From: Promethearchaeota archaeon
GTDB lineage: Archaea > Asgardarchaeota > Lokiarchaeia > Sigyniarchaeales > SOKP01
Reading direction: 5' to 3'
NCBI GenBank assembly: GCA_016926735.1
Contig: JAFGOA010000066.1
Location: 1-64,000 of the forward strand
DNA: 64,000 nucleotides
Positions 8,658 through 16,961 of the stretch are shown here, one piece after another. The notes under the pieces were generated by a model that saw only the letters and a list, made by a program, of their open reading frames with translations, was not told the origin of the DNA and did no database searches. The translations under genes were made by a program, and so were the position numbers. The first letter of the stretch is position 1, and every line of letters starts with the position of its first letter.

Positions 8658-10553
8658 TTGGAAGAAACTGAAGGAATAATTTTATTGAAATTAGGAGGGA
8701 GTTTATTAACAGAGAAGAATAAACCACTTTCATTGAGAAAAGATGTAATAAAAAATGCAATTCAACAAATAGGAAAAAGTAGTAGAAAAATTATAGTTAT
8801 TCATGGAGGAGGATCATTTGGACATCCTCTTGCAAAGAAATATGATATATCTCAGGGATTAAACAATTCTATTAAAAATCAAATAGTAGGTCTTGCAGAA
8901 ACTCATGACACAATGAATAAATTAAACTCTTATATCGTAAGAGAATTTTTAAATCAATCAATTCCAGCTATTTCTATTCAATCCTCAAGTATTTTTTTGA
9001 AAAAATCTCAAAATTATATATTAAAAACCATCGATATAATCGAGACCTATCTTAAATTAGGTCTTATTCCTGTATTGTATGGAGATATAATTCTTGAAAA
9101 AAGTGGAAATTTTTCAATACTCTCAGGAGATCAAATTATCTTAGAATTGTGTAATCATTTAGATAAATTTAGAGTAGAAAAGGTCATTTTTGCAACAGAA
9201 ATTGATGGAGTTTATGTTGAGGATAAAAATAATAGAGATGATTCAATATTAGCTTCCAATATTAACTATAAAGATATAGATAATATTAAATTAGCTAATC
9301 TTGGACAGAAAATAGATGTTACTGGTGGAATGAAGGGAAAACTTGAATCTATAAAAAAAATATGTGAATTGGATATTCCTGTTCAAATTATAAATGGATT
9401 AAAACAAGATTATATCCTTAAGGCAATAAAATCTGAAAAAGTAATTGGCACATATATCAGTGTCGATGATTCATATAGAAAATTAGATATAAGTAAAAGA
9501 AAAATCGAACATTTGAAAATACCCATTGATTATAATGTACAAAATAAAAAAAATTATTTTGATGATATAGAATTAATTTACCATGCTTTTCCTCAATATA
9601 ATTTTAATGATATTGATTTATCTGCAAATTTTTTTGGAAAAGAAATTTCAGCTCCAATATGTATTGCAGCAATAACTGGTGGACATTCTATTTCATATAA
9701 AATTAACAAAATCCTAGCTAGTGCTGCTGAAAATCAGAAAATTATAATGAGTGTAGGAAGTCAACGCGCAGGATTATTAGATTCAGAACTTTCAAAGTCA
9801 TTTAGTATTGTCCGAGAAGTTGCTCCTAATATACCGATTATTGGCAATTTAGGAATAGGTCAATTGAGTAAACCTGATTTTAACATTAATGATTTTATAG
9901 ATTGTATTGAGATGATTAACGCAGATGTCATGGCGATTCATTTTAATGCTTTACACGAATTATTTCAAGAAAAAGGAGATAAAACATACAGTAATTTAAT
10001 TGAAAATTTTAAAGAACTAAAAAAAATAACAAAGATCCCAATAATTGCAAAAGAAGTTGGAGCAGGATTTAATCAAGAAGTTGCTCAAACTTTGAACAAT
10101 ATGGGTTTTGATGGATTTGATGTAGGAGGAATAGGAGGTACAAGTTTTGCTGCTATTGAATCATATAGAAATAAAAATCTTAATGAATTATACACAAGGA
10201 ATCCGTCAAAATTATTTAGAGATTGGGGGATTCCAACTCCAGTAAGTATAAGTTATGTGCGAAATATAACTCAAAAACCAATTATTTCTACAGGAGGACT
10301 TAGAAATGGGATCGATATTGCTAAATCTATTGTTTTAGGAGCAAATATTGCAGGATTTGCTTATAAATTTCTATTAACATCTTGGAAAGATCTTCAGACT
10401 AACTCAAATTCAAATTCAATTAAAGAAATAAAAACATTAAAAAATGAATTACAATCATGCCTTTGGTTAATGAATGCATCTAATGTAGAAGAAATTTTTA
10501 TGAATAAAAAGAAGCTTATTATTTTAGGGGAATTAAACAAATGGTTTTCTTAA
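8658..10553 (+). CDS. Isopentenyl phosphate kinase fused to type 2 isopentenyl diphosphate isomerase
   Basis: A 631-residue bifunctional protein. Residues about 5-255 are an amino-acid-kinase-fold isopentenyl phosphate kinase: LLKLGGSLLTEK at 9-20, HGGGSFGH at 49-56 with the catalytic-type His56, LSGDQIILEL, ATEIDGVYVED and VTGGMKGKLE. Residues about 272-631 are the FMN-dependent type 2 isomerase: RKIEHLKI, PICIAAITGGH, SVGSQRAGL, HFNALHELFQEKGD, VGGIGGTSF and STGGLRNGIDIAKSIVLGA. The protein would turn isopentenyl phosphate into IPP and then DMAPP. The start is TTG 8658 after AGAGGA. The frame is uninterrupted across the junction, so this is a true fusion rather than two adjacent genes. In the isomerase the Gln before the metal-binding Glu is His (LHE). 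Confidence 0.92.
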   Translation: MEETEGIILLKLGGSLLTEKNKPLSLRKDVIKNAIQQIGKSSRKIIVIHGGGSFGHPLAKKYDISQGLNNSIKNQIVGLAETHDTMNKLNSYIVREFLNQSIPAISIQSSSIFLKKSQNYILKTIDIIETYLKLGLIPVLYGDIILEKSGNFSILSGDQIILELCNHLDKFRVEKVIFATEIDGVYVEDKNNRDDSILASNINYKDIDNIKLANLGQKIDVTGGMKGKLESIKKICELDIPVQIINGLKQDYILKAIKSEKVIGTYISVDDSYRKLDISKRKIEHLKIPIDYNVQNKKNYFDDIELIYHAFPQYNFNDIDLSANFFGKEISAPICIAAITGGHSISYKINKILASAAENQKIIMSVGSQRAGLLDSELSKSFSIVREVAPNIPIIGNLGIGQLSKPDFNINDFIDCIEMINADVMAIHFNALHELFQEKGDKTYSNLIENFKELKKITKIPIIAKEVGAGFNQEVAQTLNNMGFDGFDVGGIGGTSFAAIESYRNKNLNELYTRNPSKLFRDWGIPTPVSISYVRNITQKPIISTGGLRNGIDIAKSIVLGANIAGFAYKFLLTSWKDLQTNSNSNSIKEIKTLKNELQSCLWLMNASNVEEIFMNKKKLIILGELNKWFS

Positions 10554-10571
10554 AACTATCCTTTTTAATTA

Positions 10572-11123
10572 CTAAATTGTGCCCCATCTTTTTATATCAT
10601 TATCAATATTAAGTAAATCTAAGATTCTCCCTGCTGTTTGTTTTGTCAATTCATCAACATTTTTAGGTTTAATATAGTAAGAAGGAATTGGAGGTGCAAT
10701 TATTACCCCTAATTTTGCTAATTGAATCATATTTTTCAAATGGATAACACTAAATGGACTTTCTCTGACTGATAATATCAAAGGTCTTTTTTCTTTTATT
10801 GCAACATCAGCTGCTCTAGTTATAAGATTATTTGCATAACCATGAGCGATACTTGCTAAGGTCTTCATAGAACAAGGTATAATAATCATTGCTTTAAACT
10901 TATGGGAACCACTTGCTGGAGGAGCTGATAATTGATCGTCATCATAACTATAAGTAGCTAATTTTTTTATTTCAGAGATATTACAATTAGTTTCTAATGT
11001 GATTACTTCCTCTGCTGTCTTTGATATTATTAGTTCTGTCTGAATTTTCTTTTCTTTTAAGGTATTCAAAATTTCTATCGCTAATGTTATTCCTGTTGCT
11101 CCAGTTATAGCTATAACTATCAT
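10572..11123 (-). CDS. ubiX: UbiX-type flavin prenyltransferase
   Basis: A 183-residue flavin prenyltransferase from ATG 11121-11123 (MIVIAITGATGITLAIEI). The open frame extends 13 codons further upstream, but these lie outside the family's domain. Motifs are the N-terminal ITGATG FMN-binding loop, PPASGSHKFKAMIIIPCSM, AHGYANNLITRAADVAIKE and SVRESPFSVIHLKNM. UbiX joins a dimethylallyl group from dimethylallyl phosphate to FMN, giving the prFMN cofactor of UbiD decarboxylases. It lies convergent to the IPK-IDI2 gene and 5 kb from the UbiD-type decarboxylase, so both the cofactor user and the isoprenoid donor pathway are encoded next to it. Confidence 0.93.
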   Translation of the reverse strand: MIVIAITGATGITLAIEILNTLKEKKIQTELIISKTAEEVITLETNCNISEIKKLATYSYDDDQLSAPPASGSHKFKAMIIIPCSMKTLASIAHGYANNLITRAADVAIKEKRPLILSVRESPFSVIHLKNMIQLAKLGVIIAPPIPSYYIKPKNVDELTKQTAGRILDLLNIDNDIKRWGTI

Positions 11124-11385
11124 TTTTATTATTATAAAAATATCTTTTTTTATAGAATTCAAAGAATAATAATTATTATAATATATCTTTTATATTTTTA
11201 TTAAGGATCAAATAAATCTATAGATATAATTAATAAATAGTTATTAGTCTTATGTTATAGCTTTATATATGATAAAATTTTATGAAAACATAGGATAATT
11301 TAATTAAATATATTGATTATCATTTAGATAACAGCGAAAAGATTATTAATTCTATGCAAAATAAATTCTTATAAAATGGATTAAA

Positions 11386-12126
11386 ATGAGTGTTGATTGG
11401 AGTAAAGCGGAAAAAAATCCAGAAGCAAAACAAAAAATCTCAGGAAGATTTATGTTGGATATTAGAACTAAAGTAAACGAGCTTGAGAAAGAAGTAACAG
11501 GATTTAAGCAGAGCATGAAGCAAAAATCAGATTTTCTAAAAGAATCTCTTGAACAATTAAAGAAAAAAGAGGTTATTATAAATGAACAGAATAAAATTAT
11601 TGAAAATAGGAACAAAACAATTCGTGAATTAGAAGTTGAGATACAAAAAAATTTACAAGAAATAACTGCACAAAATGCAAAAATAATGACCCTAGATGAT
11701 AAAGTTATTTCTTTAGAACAAGAGCAATCTAAACTTAATATTAATATTCAAGACTTAGAAAAATTAAAAGAAGATCTAACCAATAAAATATTAATATTAG
11801 AATCTAATTTAGAAAAATCAGAGTCTGTAGTAAATAATTTAAATCGAGAAATAATAGATTTAAAAGCAAATTACTCAGAAAAAACAAATCAGATTGATGA
11901 ATATAATAAAAATATTAAGCAAAATAATGATAAAATAGCTCAATTAAAAGCCATTATAGAAAAAAATGAGAAAGAATTGGAGAATCTAATAAATAACCAA
12001 GAAAAAGGGAACAATAATCTAAATGTAATTTTAGATCAAATTAAAGAAATAATGGAACATAAAGGTTTTCTTTCCGATAAGGAATTAGAAAAACTGTTAA
12101 AAGAAGAGAATCCAATCATTTTTTAA
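11386..12126 (+). CDS. Long coiled-coil protein of unknown function
   Basis: A 246-residue, highly charged protein, almost entirely predicted coiled coil from about residue 25 to 210 (heptads rich in Leu/Ile at a/d, with Lys, Glu, Asn and Gln elsewhere). A short C-terminal segment follows, HKGFLSDKELEKLLKEENP, that could be a small helical module. There is no signal peptide or membrane segment. Related-looking coiled-coil proteins with winged-helix ends are at 45209-46695. It stands alone between ubiX and the ACT gene, so context gives no function. Such proteins can resemble SMC, kinesin or myosin tails by composition alone, and that resemblance should not be trusted. Confidence 0.65.
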   Translation: MSVDWSKAEKNPEAKQKISGRFMLDIRTKVNELEKEVTGFKQSMKQKSDFLKESLEQLKKKEVIINEQNKIIENRNKTIRELEVEIQKNLQEITAQNAKIMTLDDKVISLEQEQSKLNINIQDLEKLKEDLTNKILILESNLEKSESVVNNLNREIIDLKANYSEKTNQIDEYNKNIKQNNDKIAQLKAIIEKNEKELENLINNQEKGNNNLNVILDQIKEIMEHKGFLSDKELEKLLKEENPIIF

Positions 12127-12322
12127 ATCCTTAATGTATAAGCATTAAATATAAAAAAAAAGTATTAATATCTTTAAGAAATATAATGAAAAATGGTTCT
12201 TGGTTCTATATCATTTTAAAATCATATTTTTCTATTTATTCAATATTAAAATAAACCAATAGAAAAACTGATATTTTAATAAATAATTATTTAAAATAAT
12301 TACAAAATAATCTTTAATTAAA

Positions 12323-12592
12323 ATGAAAGCAATAGTTTCAGTAGTAGGTTTGGATAAACCAGGAATTGTAGCTACAGTATCTACCACTTTAGCGAATTAT
12401 AATATAAATATAATTGATATTACCCAATCATATGCTCATGATTTCTTTACTATGCTTTTAATTGTAGATTTTGAGAAAAGTAATATTACTTTAAAAGAAA
12501 TTTCGGAAAAATTAAAGGAAGCAGGAGATAAAATTGGGGTTTTTGTCACAATACAACATGAAGACGTTTTTCGCGCTATGCATCGTATTTAA
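12323..12592 (+). CDS. ACT domain protein (UPF0237 family)
   Basis: An 89-residue single ACT domain: VVGLDKPGIVATVSTTLANY at the N-terminus, then IIDITQSYAHDFFTMLLIVD and a C-terminal helix and strand. ACT domains bind small ligands, often amino acids, and regulate partners. It sits 16 nt upstream of a UPF0210/PFL-family gene with a strong ribosome site (GGAGGGGA) between them. This gene pair recurs widely in bacteria and archaea, which suggests the two proteins work together. The ligand is unknown. Confidence 0.88.
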   Translation: MKAIVSVVGLDKPGIVATVSTTLANYNINIIDITQSYAHDFFTMLLIVDFEKSNITLKEISEKLKEAGDKIGVFVTIQHEDVFRAMHRI

Positions 12593-12608
12593 GGAGGGGA
12601 AAATCTAA

Positions 12609-14069
12609 ATGGAATCCTATACATCAACAGAAATCTTGGAAACGAAAAGAATGATCGAGGAACAAGGATTAGATGTGCGAACAATAACAATGGGTATTAA
12701 TTTATTAGACTGCGTAAATCCTTCTTTAGATAAAATGAAAACTAATATTGAATCAAAAATATTTTCCTTGGCAAAAAATCTATCTAGGGTAGCAACTTCA
12801 ATAGAAGAAGATTATGGAATTCCAATTATTAATAGAAGAATAACAACAACACCAATATCATTATTACTAGGAGCTTTGAAAATAGTTCAAGAAATCCCAT
12901 TAGAAGATATTCAATCTTATAATGATCCTCTCTTTCAAAAATACAATATAAAAGATCTTAAAATAAGTCATGAAGCTATAACTTCTTGTATAGAAATTGC
13001 GCAATGTTTAGATAACATTTCAGAAAAAGTTAAAGTTGATTTTATTGGAGGTTTTTCAGCACTCGTCCATAAAGGTTTTACAAGAGCTGATTTATGCTTA
13101 ATCCAGAGTTTACCAAAAGTATTATCTATCACGGAAAGAGTATGTAGTTCAGTTAATTTAGCTACCACTCGATCAGGAATGAATATGAATGCTGTAAAAA
13201 TAATGGGAAATATAATTCATCAAATAGCAATGAATACTAAGGAGAGAAATTCTATTGGATGTGCGAAATTAGTAGTTTTTGCTAATGCTGTAGAAGATAA
13301 TCCTTTTATGGCTGGTGGTTTTCATGGAATTGGAGAATCTGAATGTTGTATAAATGTAGGGATTTCAGGACCCGGAGTAATAAGAAGTGTAATTAAGGAT
13401 CAAAAAAAAGCAGATTTTGAAACTCTAGCTGAAATTATTAAAAAAACTTCATTTAAAATTACTAGAATGGGGCAATTAGTTGCGCAAGAAGCAGCAAAAA
13501 GATTGAATATACCTTTTGGGATTGTTGATGTCTCATTAGCCCCAACAGATAGACCATATGATAGTGTGGCAGGAATACTTGAGGAAATGGGTATCCAAAT
13601 TACTGGAGGACCAGGTACTACAGCTGCATTAGCATTATTAACAGATGCTGTTAAAAAAGGAGGATTAATGGCTTCCTCTTATGTGGGAGGTTTATCAGGA
13701 GCATTTATTCCCGTAAGTGAAGATAAATTTATGACAGAAGCAGCTAAAAAAAAAATATTGACAATAGAAAAACTTGAAGCAATGACATCAGTATGTTCTG
13801 TTGGTTTAGATATGATATGTATTCCAGGTTCTACCCCACCTTCAACTATCTCTGGTATAATAGCTGATGAAGCAGCAATTGGAATGATTAATAACAAAAC
13901 TATAGGAATAAGATTAATACCTGTAATAGGAAAACAAGTAGATGAAATAGTAGAATTTGGAGGATTACTTGGTAAATCAATAATAATGCCTGTAAAGAAT
14001 ACTTCTTGCGAGATATTTATAAACAGACAAGGAAGATTACCAGCACCTGTTCATTCACAAAAAAATTAA
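12609..14069 (+). CDS. UPF0210/PFL family (DUF711) protein
   Basis: A 486-residue member of the UPF0210 (DUF711, PFL) family, slightly longer than the usual 450. Typical stretches include ETKRMIEEQGLDVRTITMGI, DFIGGFSALVHKGFTRAD, NAVEDNPFMAGGFHGIGE, FGIVDVSLAPTDRPYDSVAG and the C-terminal FGGLLGKSIIMPV. The fold is related to glycyl-radical/PFL-like barrels, but no glycyl radical motif is visible and the reaction is not known. It is translated with the ACT protein just upstream (16-nt gap). A short downstream open frame reaching to 14191 is not supported as a gene. Confidence 0.88.
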   Translation: MESYTSTEILETKRMIEEQGLDVRTITMGINLLDCVNPSLDKMKTNIESKIFSLAKNLSRVATSIEEDYGIPIINRRITTTPISLLLGALKIVQEIPLEDIQSYNDPLFQKYNIKDLKISHEAITSCIEIAQCLDNISEKVKVDFIGGFSALVHKGFTRADLCLIQSLPKVLSITERVCSSVNLATTRSGMNMNAVKIMGNIIHQIAMNTKERNSIGCAKLVVFANAVEDNPFMAGGFHGIGESECCINVGISGPGVIRSVIKDQKKADFETLAEIIKKTSFKITRMGQLVAQEAAKRLNIPFGIVDVSLAPTDRPYDSVAGILEEMGIQITGGPGTTAALALLTDAVKKGGLMASSYVGGLSGAFIPVSEDKFMTEAAKKKILTIEKLEAMTSVCSVGLDMICIPGSTPPSTISGIIADEAAIGMINNKTIGIRLIPVIGKQVDEIVEFGGLLGKSIIMPVKNTSCEIFINRQGRLPAPVHSQKN

Positions 14070-14313
14070 AATTATTATCTTTAATCTTAAATTATCCTAA
14101 AGATATCTTATATATGATAAAAAAAAAATATCGTTTCAATAAATTGATATTCATTTTTATTTTATTCAATTTTATTTGTAATATAATTTAATTAGAAAGG
14201 TTTTTTATTCATTTTTAAGCAATTTTCTGAATTAAAAAAGTATAAATAAAAACAAAACTAATACTATAAAATAACAAAAAACTAACAAAAATAAAAAAAT
14301 AAGTGATATATAA

Positions 14314-14505
14314 ATGGATTTACTAGCAGGATGGATGACGATTCTTATCGTCTTAGTTGTTGTATGGTTTGTTGTTGCTCTGTTAATAGCAATATGGGTT
14401 TATAAAGATGCTAAAAGCAGAGATATGAATGCTGCTGTCTGGTTATTAATTGTCTTATTAACTGGTTGTATTGGTTGCATTATATATCTGGTTGTGAGAG
14501 ATTAG
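14314..14505 (+). CDS. Small two-helix membrane protein
   Basis: A 63-residue protein with two hydrophobic segments (about 5-29 and 41-60) separated by a charged turn, WVYKDAKSRDM. The layout (hydrophobic helix, YKDAKxR turn, second helix) resembles short 'phospholipase D N-terminal-like' membrane peptides common in archaea and bacteria, whose function is not established. The start ATG follows AAGTGATATATAA. A 13-T run begins 13 nt after the stop, consistent with a monocistronic transcript. Confidence 0.7.
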   Translation: MDLLAGWMTILIVLVVVWFVVALLIAIWVYKDAKSRDMNAAVWLLIVLLTGCIGCIIYLVVRD

Positions 14506-14517
14506 TATCATCACTAC

Positions 14518-14530
14518 TTTTTTTTTTTTT
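14518..14530 (+). terminator. Oligo-T terminator
   Basis: Thirteen consecutive T follow the small membrane protein gene by 13 nt, the shape of an archaeal oligo-T terminator. Confidence 0.5.
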
Positions 14531-14571
14531 CTTTCTTATTTTCATTTTAGTAAAATTTTATATGAGTTAGA

Positions 14572-14760
14572 TTGAAATCAGTATTTGAAGGTATTATTAA
14601 AAGTTGTACAAAATCATCTTAAGAAAATACAGCTTGTCATTTAGTTAATAAGAATAATATAAATCTTTATTGTTTTAATCAAAAGAATTTTAATATAGGC
14701 GAAATTTCTGATAAACTAATAATAATGAATATTCGATTTGATATACAAAAATTTGAGTAG
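14572..14760 (+). pseudogene. Decayed paralog of the downstream zinc-ribbon membrane protein genes
   Basis: Translated from TTG 14572, the segment reads FEGIIKSCTKSS, stop (TAA 14620-14622), then ENTACHLVNKNNINLYCF...NIGEISDKLII, ending at TAG 14758. It aligns position by position with the N-terminal domain of the gene at 14965 (LEGTIKEFTKTESGNTAFYM...HYCFLTNSYRIGNPSDEIIII). With an internal stop and no membrane or zinc-ribbon part left, it is a remnant of a third tandem copy. The rest of the 459-nt gap 14506-14964 shows nothing else except the T-run. Confidence 0.7.
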
Positions 14761-14964
14761 TTTTTTAAGAAGGTTTACGTCAATAAAGAATTTATAATTT
14801 TCTTGAATAACTCGTGAAAATTTTAATATAAAAAAGATAAGGGAATTGTTTTTAGATAGATTTTAAAAATATTAAAAATTCAGCAAGAATAACATATATT
14901 ATCATTTTAAAAAAAATAAATATTTAAAAATTCTATAATTAATCATAATAATCCAATAAGAAAG

Positions 14965-15675
14965 GTGATAAAATTAATAATTAAATTAGAGGGGACTATT
15001 AAGGAATTTACAAAAACAGAATCAGGTAATACAGCTTTTTATATGATAGATAAATACGGAAATACTCACTATTGTTTTTTAACAAATAGTTATCGAATAG
15101 GAAACCCTTCAGATGAAATTATAATTATAGGGGTAAGTAGCAAATATAAAGATAAAATCAGAGTAGAATTTGCAGAAAATATTACAAACTATCAAAGATA
15201 TGAAAAAAAAAGAAAATCAAGTTCTATTTATTGGTTGTCAATTTTCCTAATATTAATCTCAATTGCAATTCTAGCATATTCAATATATTATCTAATTACT
15301 GGTGATTTTGGTGATCTTACTGATGAAGAAAATGTAGAAGGAATAACAAATTTGGCTTTTGGAATTGTATGTTTAGTACTAGCTCTAACACTCATAATCA
15401 CGCTAATTCCTCTGTTATATGTTCAGAAAAAAACTCTTAATTTTCAAAATGATGTCGACAAGTTTATAAGAACCGACGGTAAAGGATTTTCTGCTGATGA
15501 GTTTATTCCTTATAAGAATATTTCATCAAATATAAAGGCTAAAGAAATAAATATTAATGATTTTATTCCCTCGGAGAATTTAACTACCACTTCAAATGCA
15601 AAATATTGTTCTAATTGTGGAGAAAAATTACCCCAGAATATCAAATTCTGTCCCGAATGTGGAAGTAGACTTTAA
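14965..15675 (+). CDS. Membrane protein with N-terminal beta domain and C-terminal zinc ribbon
   Basis: 236 residues. An N-terminal domain of about 75 residues (EGTIKEFTKTESGNTAFYM, then HYCFLT and RIGNPSDE) looks like a small beta barrel. Two transmembrane helices follow (about 88-108 and 127-152), then a linker and a C-terminal double-CxxC zinc ribbon (CSNCGEKLPQNIKFCPECGSRL region, residues 213-234). The N-terminal domain is shared with the gene at 15749 and the remnant at 14572, showing tandem duplication. The GTG start lies inside AGGTGAT, itself a perfect ribosome site, so translation might start a few codons later at a non-standard codon. Function unknown. Confidence 0.65.
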   Translation: MIKLIIKLEGTIKEFTKTESGNTAFYMIDKYGNTHYCFLTNSYRIGNPSDEIIIIGVSSKYKDKIRVEFAENITNYQRYEKKRKSSSIYWLSIFLILISIAILAYSIYYLITGDFGDLTDEENVEGITNLAFGIVCLVLALTLIITLIPLLYVQKKTLNFQNDVDKFIRTDGKGFSADEFIPYKNISSNIKAKEININDFIPSENLTTTSNAKYCSNCGEKLPQNIKFCPECGSRL

Positions 15676-15748
15676 AAATATTTTATATTTAAAAAAACAA
15701 GAAAAAAATTATTAAATATCTTGATTTTTTTTATAAGTAATAACAAAG

Positions 15749-16201
15749 GTGATAAAAATATTAACAAATATAGTTGGTAAAATCAGTTATTTTCCTAAAA
15801 ATTACTCAGGAAATATAGCATTTCAAGTATTAGATCAATATGGTCAAGATCATTATTGTTTTTTAACAAGAAGAGCTCCTGTAGGAAATTTATCAGATGA
15901 ACTTAATATTATTGGAACAATAACAAGAGCCAATAAAATTAGAGTACATTATCTTGAAAATATTACAAAGAGAAAAACACTATTTATAAGTACAACTTCA
16001 AATAGAAATTTAAGTGAATTTATTCAATTACATAGACAACTTGATTCAAATGGAAATTTATTAGTTCCTCAAGAAGCAATTCAAGTTAAACAGAACGAAG
16101 ATAATAAAGAAGAACAAAAACCTAGTTTTTGTTCTGAGTGCGGTTCAAAATTAACAACAGAAATGAAATTTTGTTCTTTTTGTGGTAATAAGATCGAATA
16201 A
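15749..16201 (+). CDS. Zinc-ribbon protein, tandem paralog lacking membrane segments
   Basis: 150 residues. The N-terminal domain (IVGKISYFPKNYSGNIAFQV, then HYCFLTRRAPVGNLSDEL) is homologous to the one at 14965. The transmembrane helices are missing and it ends in a zinc ribbon with two CxxC pairs (CSECGSKLTTEMKFCSFCG, residues 128-147). It is therefore probably a cytosolic version of its neighbour. The start region repeats the neighbour's arrangement, with GTG inside AGGTGAT (15747-15753). Function unknown; a binding or regulatory role is possible but not shown. Confidence 0.65.
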   Translation: MIKILTNIVGKISYFPKNYSGNIAFQVLDQYGQDHYCFLTRRAPVGNLSDELNIIGTITRANKIRVHYLENITKRKTLFISTTSNRNLSEFIQLHRQLDSNGNLLVPQEAIQVKQNEDNKEEQKPSFCSECGSKLTTEMKFCSFCGNKIE

Positions 16202-16354
16202 TATATTTTTCTAATTATCTTACAATAAATCAATAATCTTTTATTTAATTCTTGAATAAATTGAATAAGGTAAATTAAATGATATTAAAAACAACTGGTT
16301 AACGCTTAATTTCCATCTATAAATAATTATAAATTTTTACAATCAAATGTTAAA

Positions 16355-16936
16355 GTGAGAATTATTTTAAAAAAAATAAAAAGAATAAAACTATTTTTTT
16401 CAGATATAAAACCAATACTTCTTTCTCACCATCCAAAATGTGACCATTTCTACAAACATGTATATCATATTGGAAGTAAATGGTTTTGTATAGGTTGTTT
16501 TACCTATTATCCAACAATAATAATTACAATTATTGTATCTCTCCTAATATTTAATTTTGATATGACTACAATAACAATTCTTTTTTCAAGTTCTTTTATT
16601 TTCGCATTACCCGTTTTTCTAAACGTATTTAATTTAACAAAGAGTAAATTTCTAAAGATAATATCAAAGATTTCATTGGGTATAGGTACTGGATTATTAA
16701 TTATTTCAACATTTGAAATGGAATTTTTACCTCTAATTCTTAAAATATTAGTATTAGTTCAAGTTAATTTTATGGCTGGAGCAATAGGATACATAAGAAC
16801 TAACGGAATTATAAAAGAATGTCAAGCTTGTGAATATAAAAAGGATTGGAAAAATTGCCCGGGTATGAGTGAAATAATAAAAAAATTATATGCTCATGGA
16901 TTTAAAATTGAAAAAAAAAGAAAGAATGATAATTAG
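16355..16936 (+). CDS. Four-helix membrane protein with cysteine/histidine motifs (DUF2085-like)
   Basis: 193 residues with an N-terminal metal-site-like stretch HPKCDHFYKHVYHIGSKWF then CIGC (about 26-50), about four hydrophobic helices between 52 and 148, and a second cysteine cluster CQACEYKKDWKNCPG (about 157-171). The arrangement of a Cys/His segment just before the first helix recalls DUF2085-type membrane proteins; this is a resemblance, not a firm family call. The start is GTG 16355 in AAAGTGAG. It follows the two zinc-ribbon genes on the same strand and converges with the prenyl synthase. Function unknown. Confidence 0.6.
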   Translation: MRIILKKIKRIKLFFSDIKPILLSHHPKCDHFYKHVYHIGSKWFCIGCFTYYPTIIITIIVSLLIFNFDMTTITILFSSSFIFALPVFLNVFNLTKSKFLKIISKISLGIGTGLLIISTFEMEFLPLILKILVLVQVNFMAGAIGYIRTNGIIKECQACEYKKDWKNCPGMSEIIKKLYAHGFKIEKKRKNDN

Positions 16937-16961
16937 AATAAACATCTAATTCTAAAAATGT

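Noticed and set aside
9400..9500. Frameshift or stop between the kinase and isomerase parts
   Set aside because: The frame is continuous through the linker and both domains keep normal spacing, so the fusion is genuine as given.
14006..14191. Small protein after the UPF0210 gene
   Set aside because: Half of it overlaps the end of the conserved gene in another frame, the rest is low-complexity AT-rich sequence, and there is no ribosome site.
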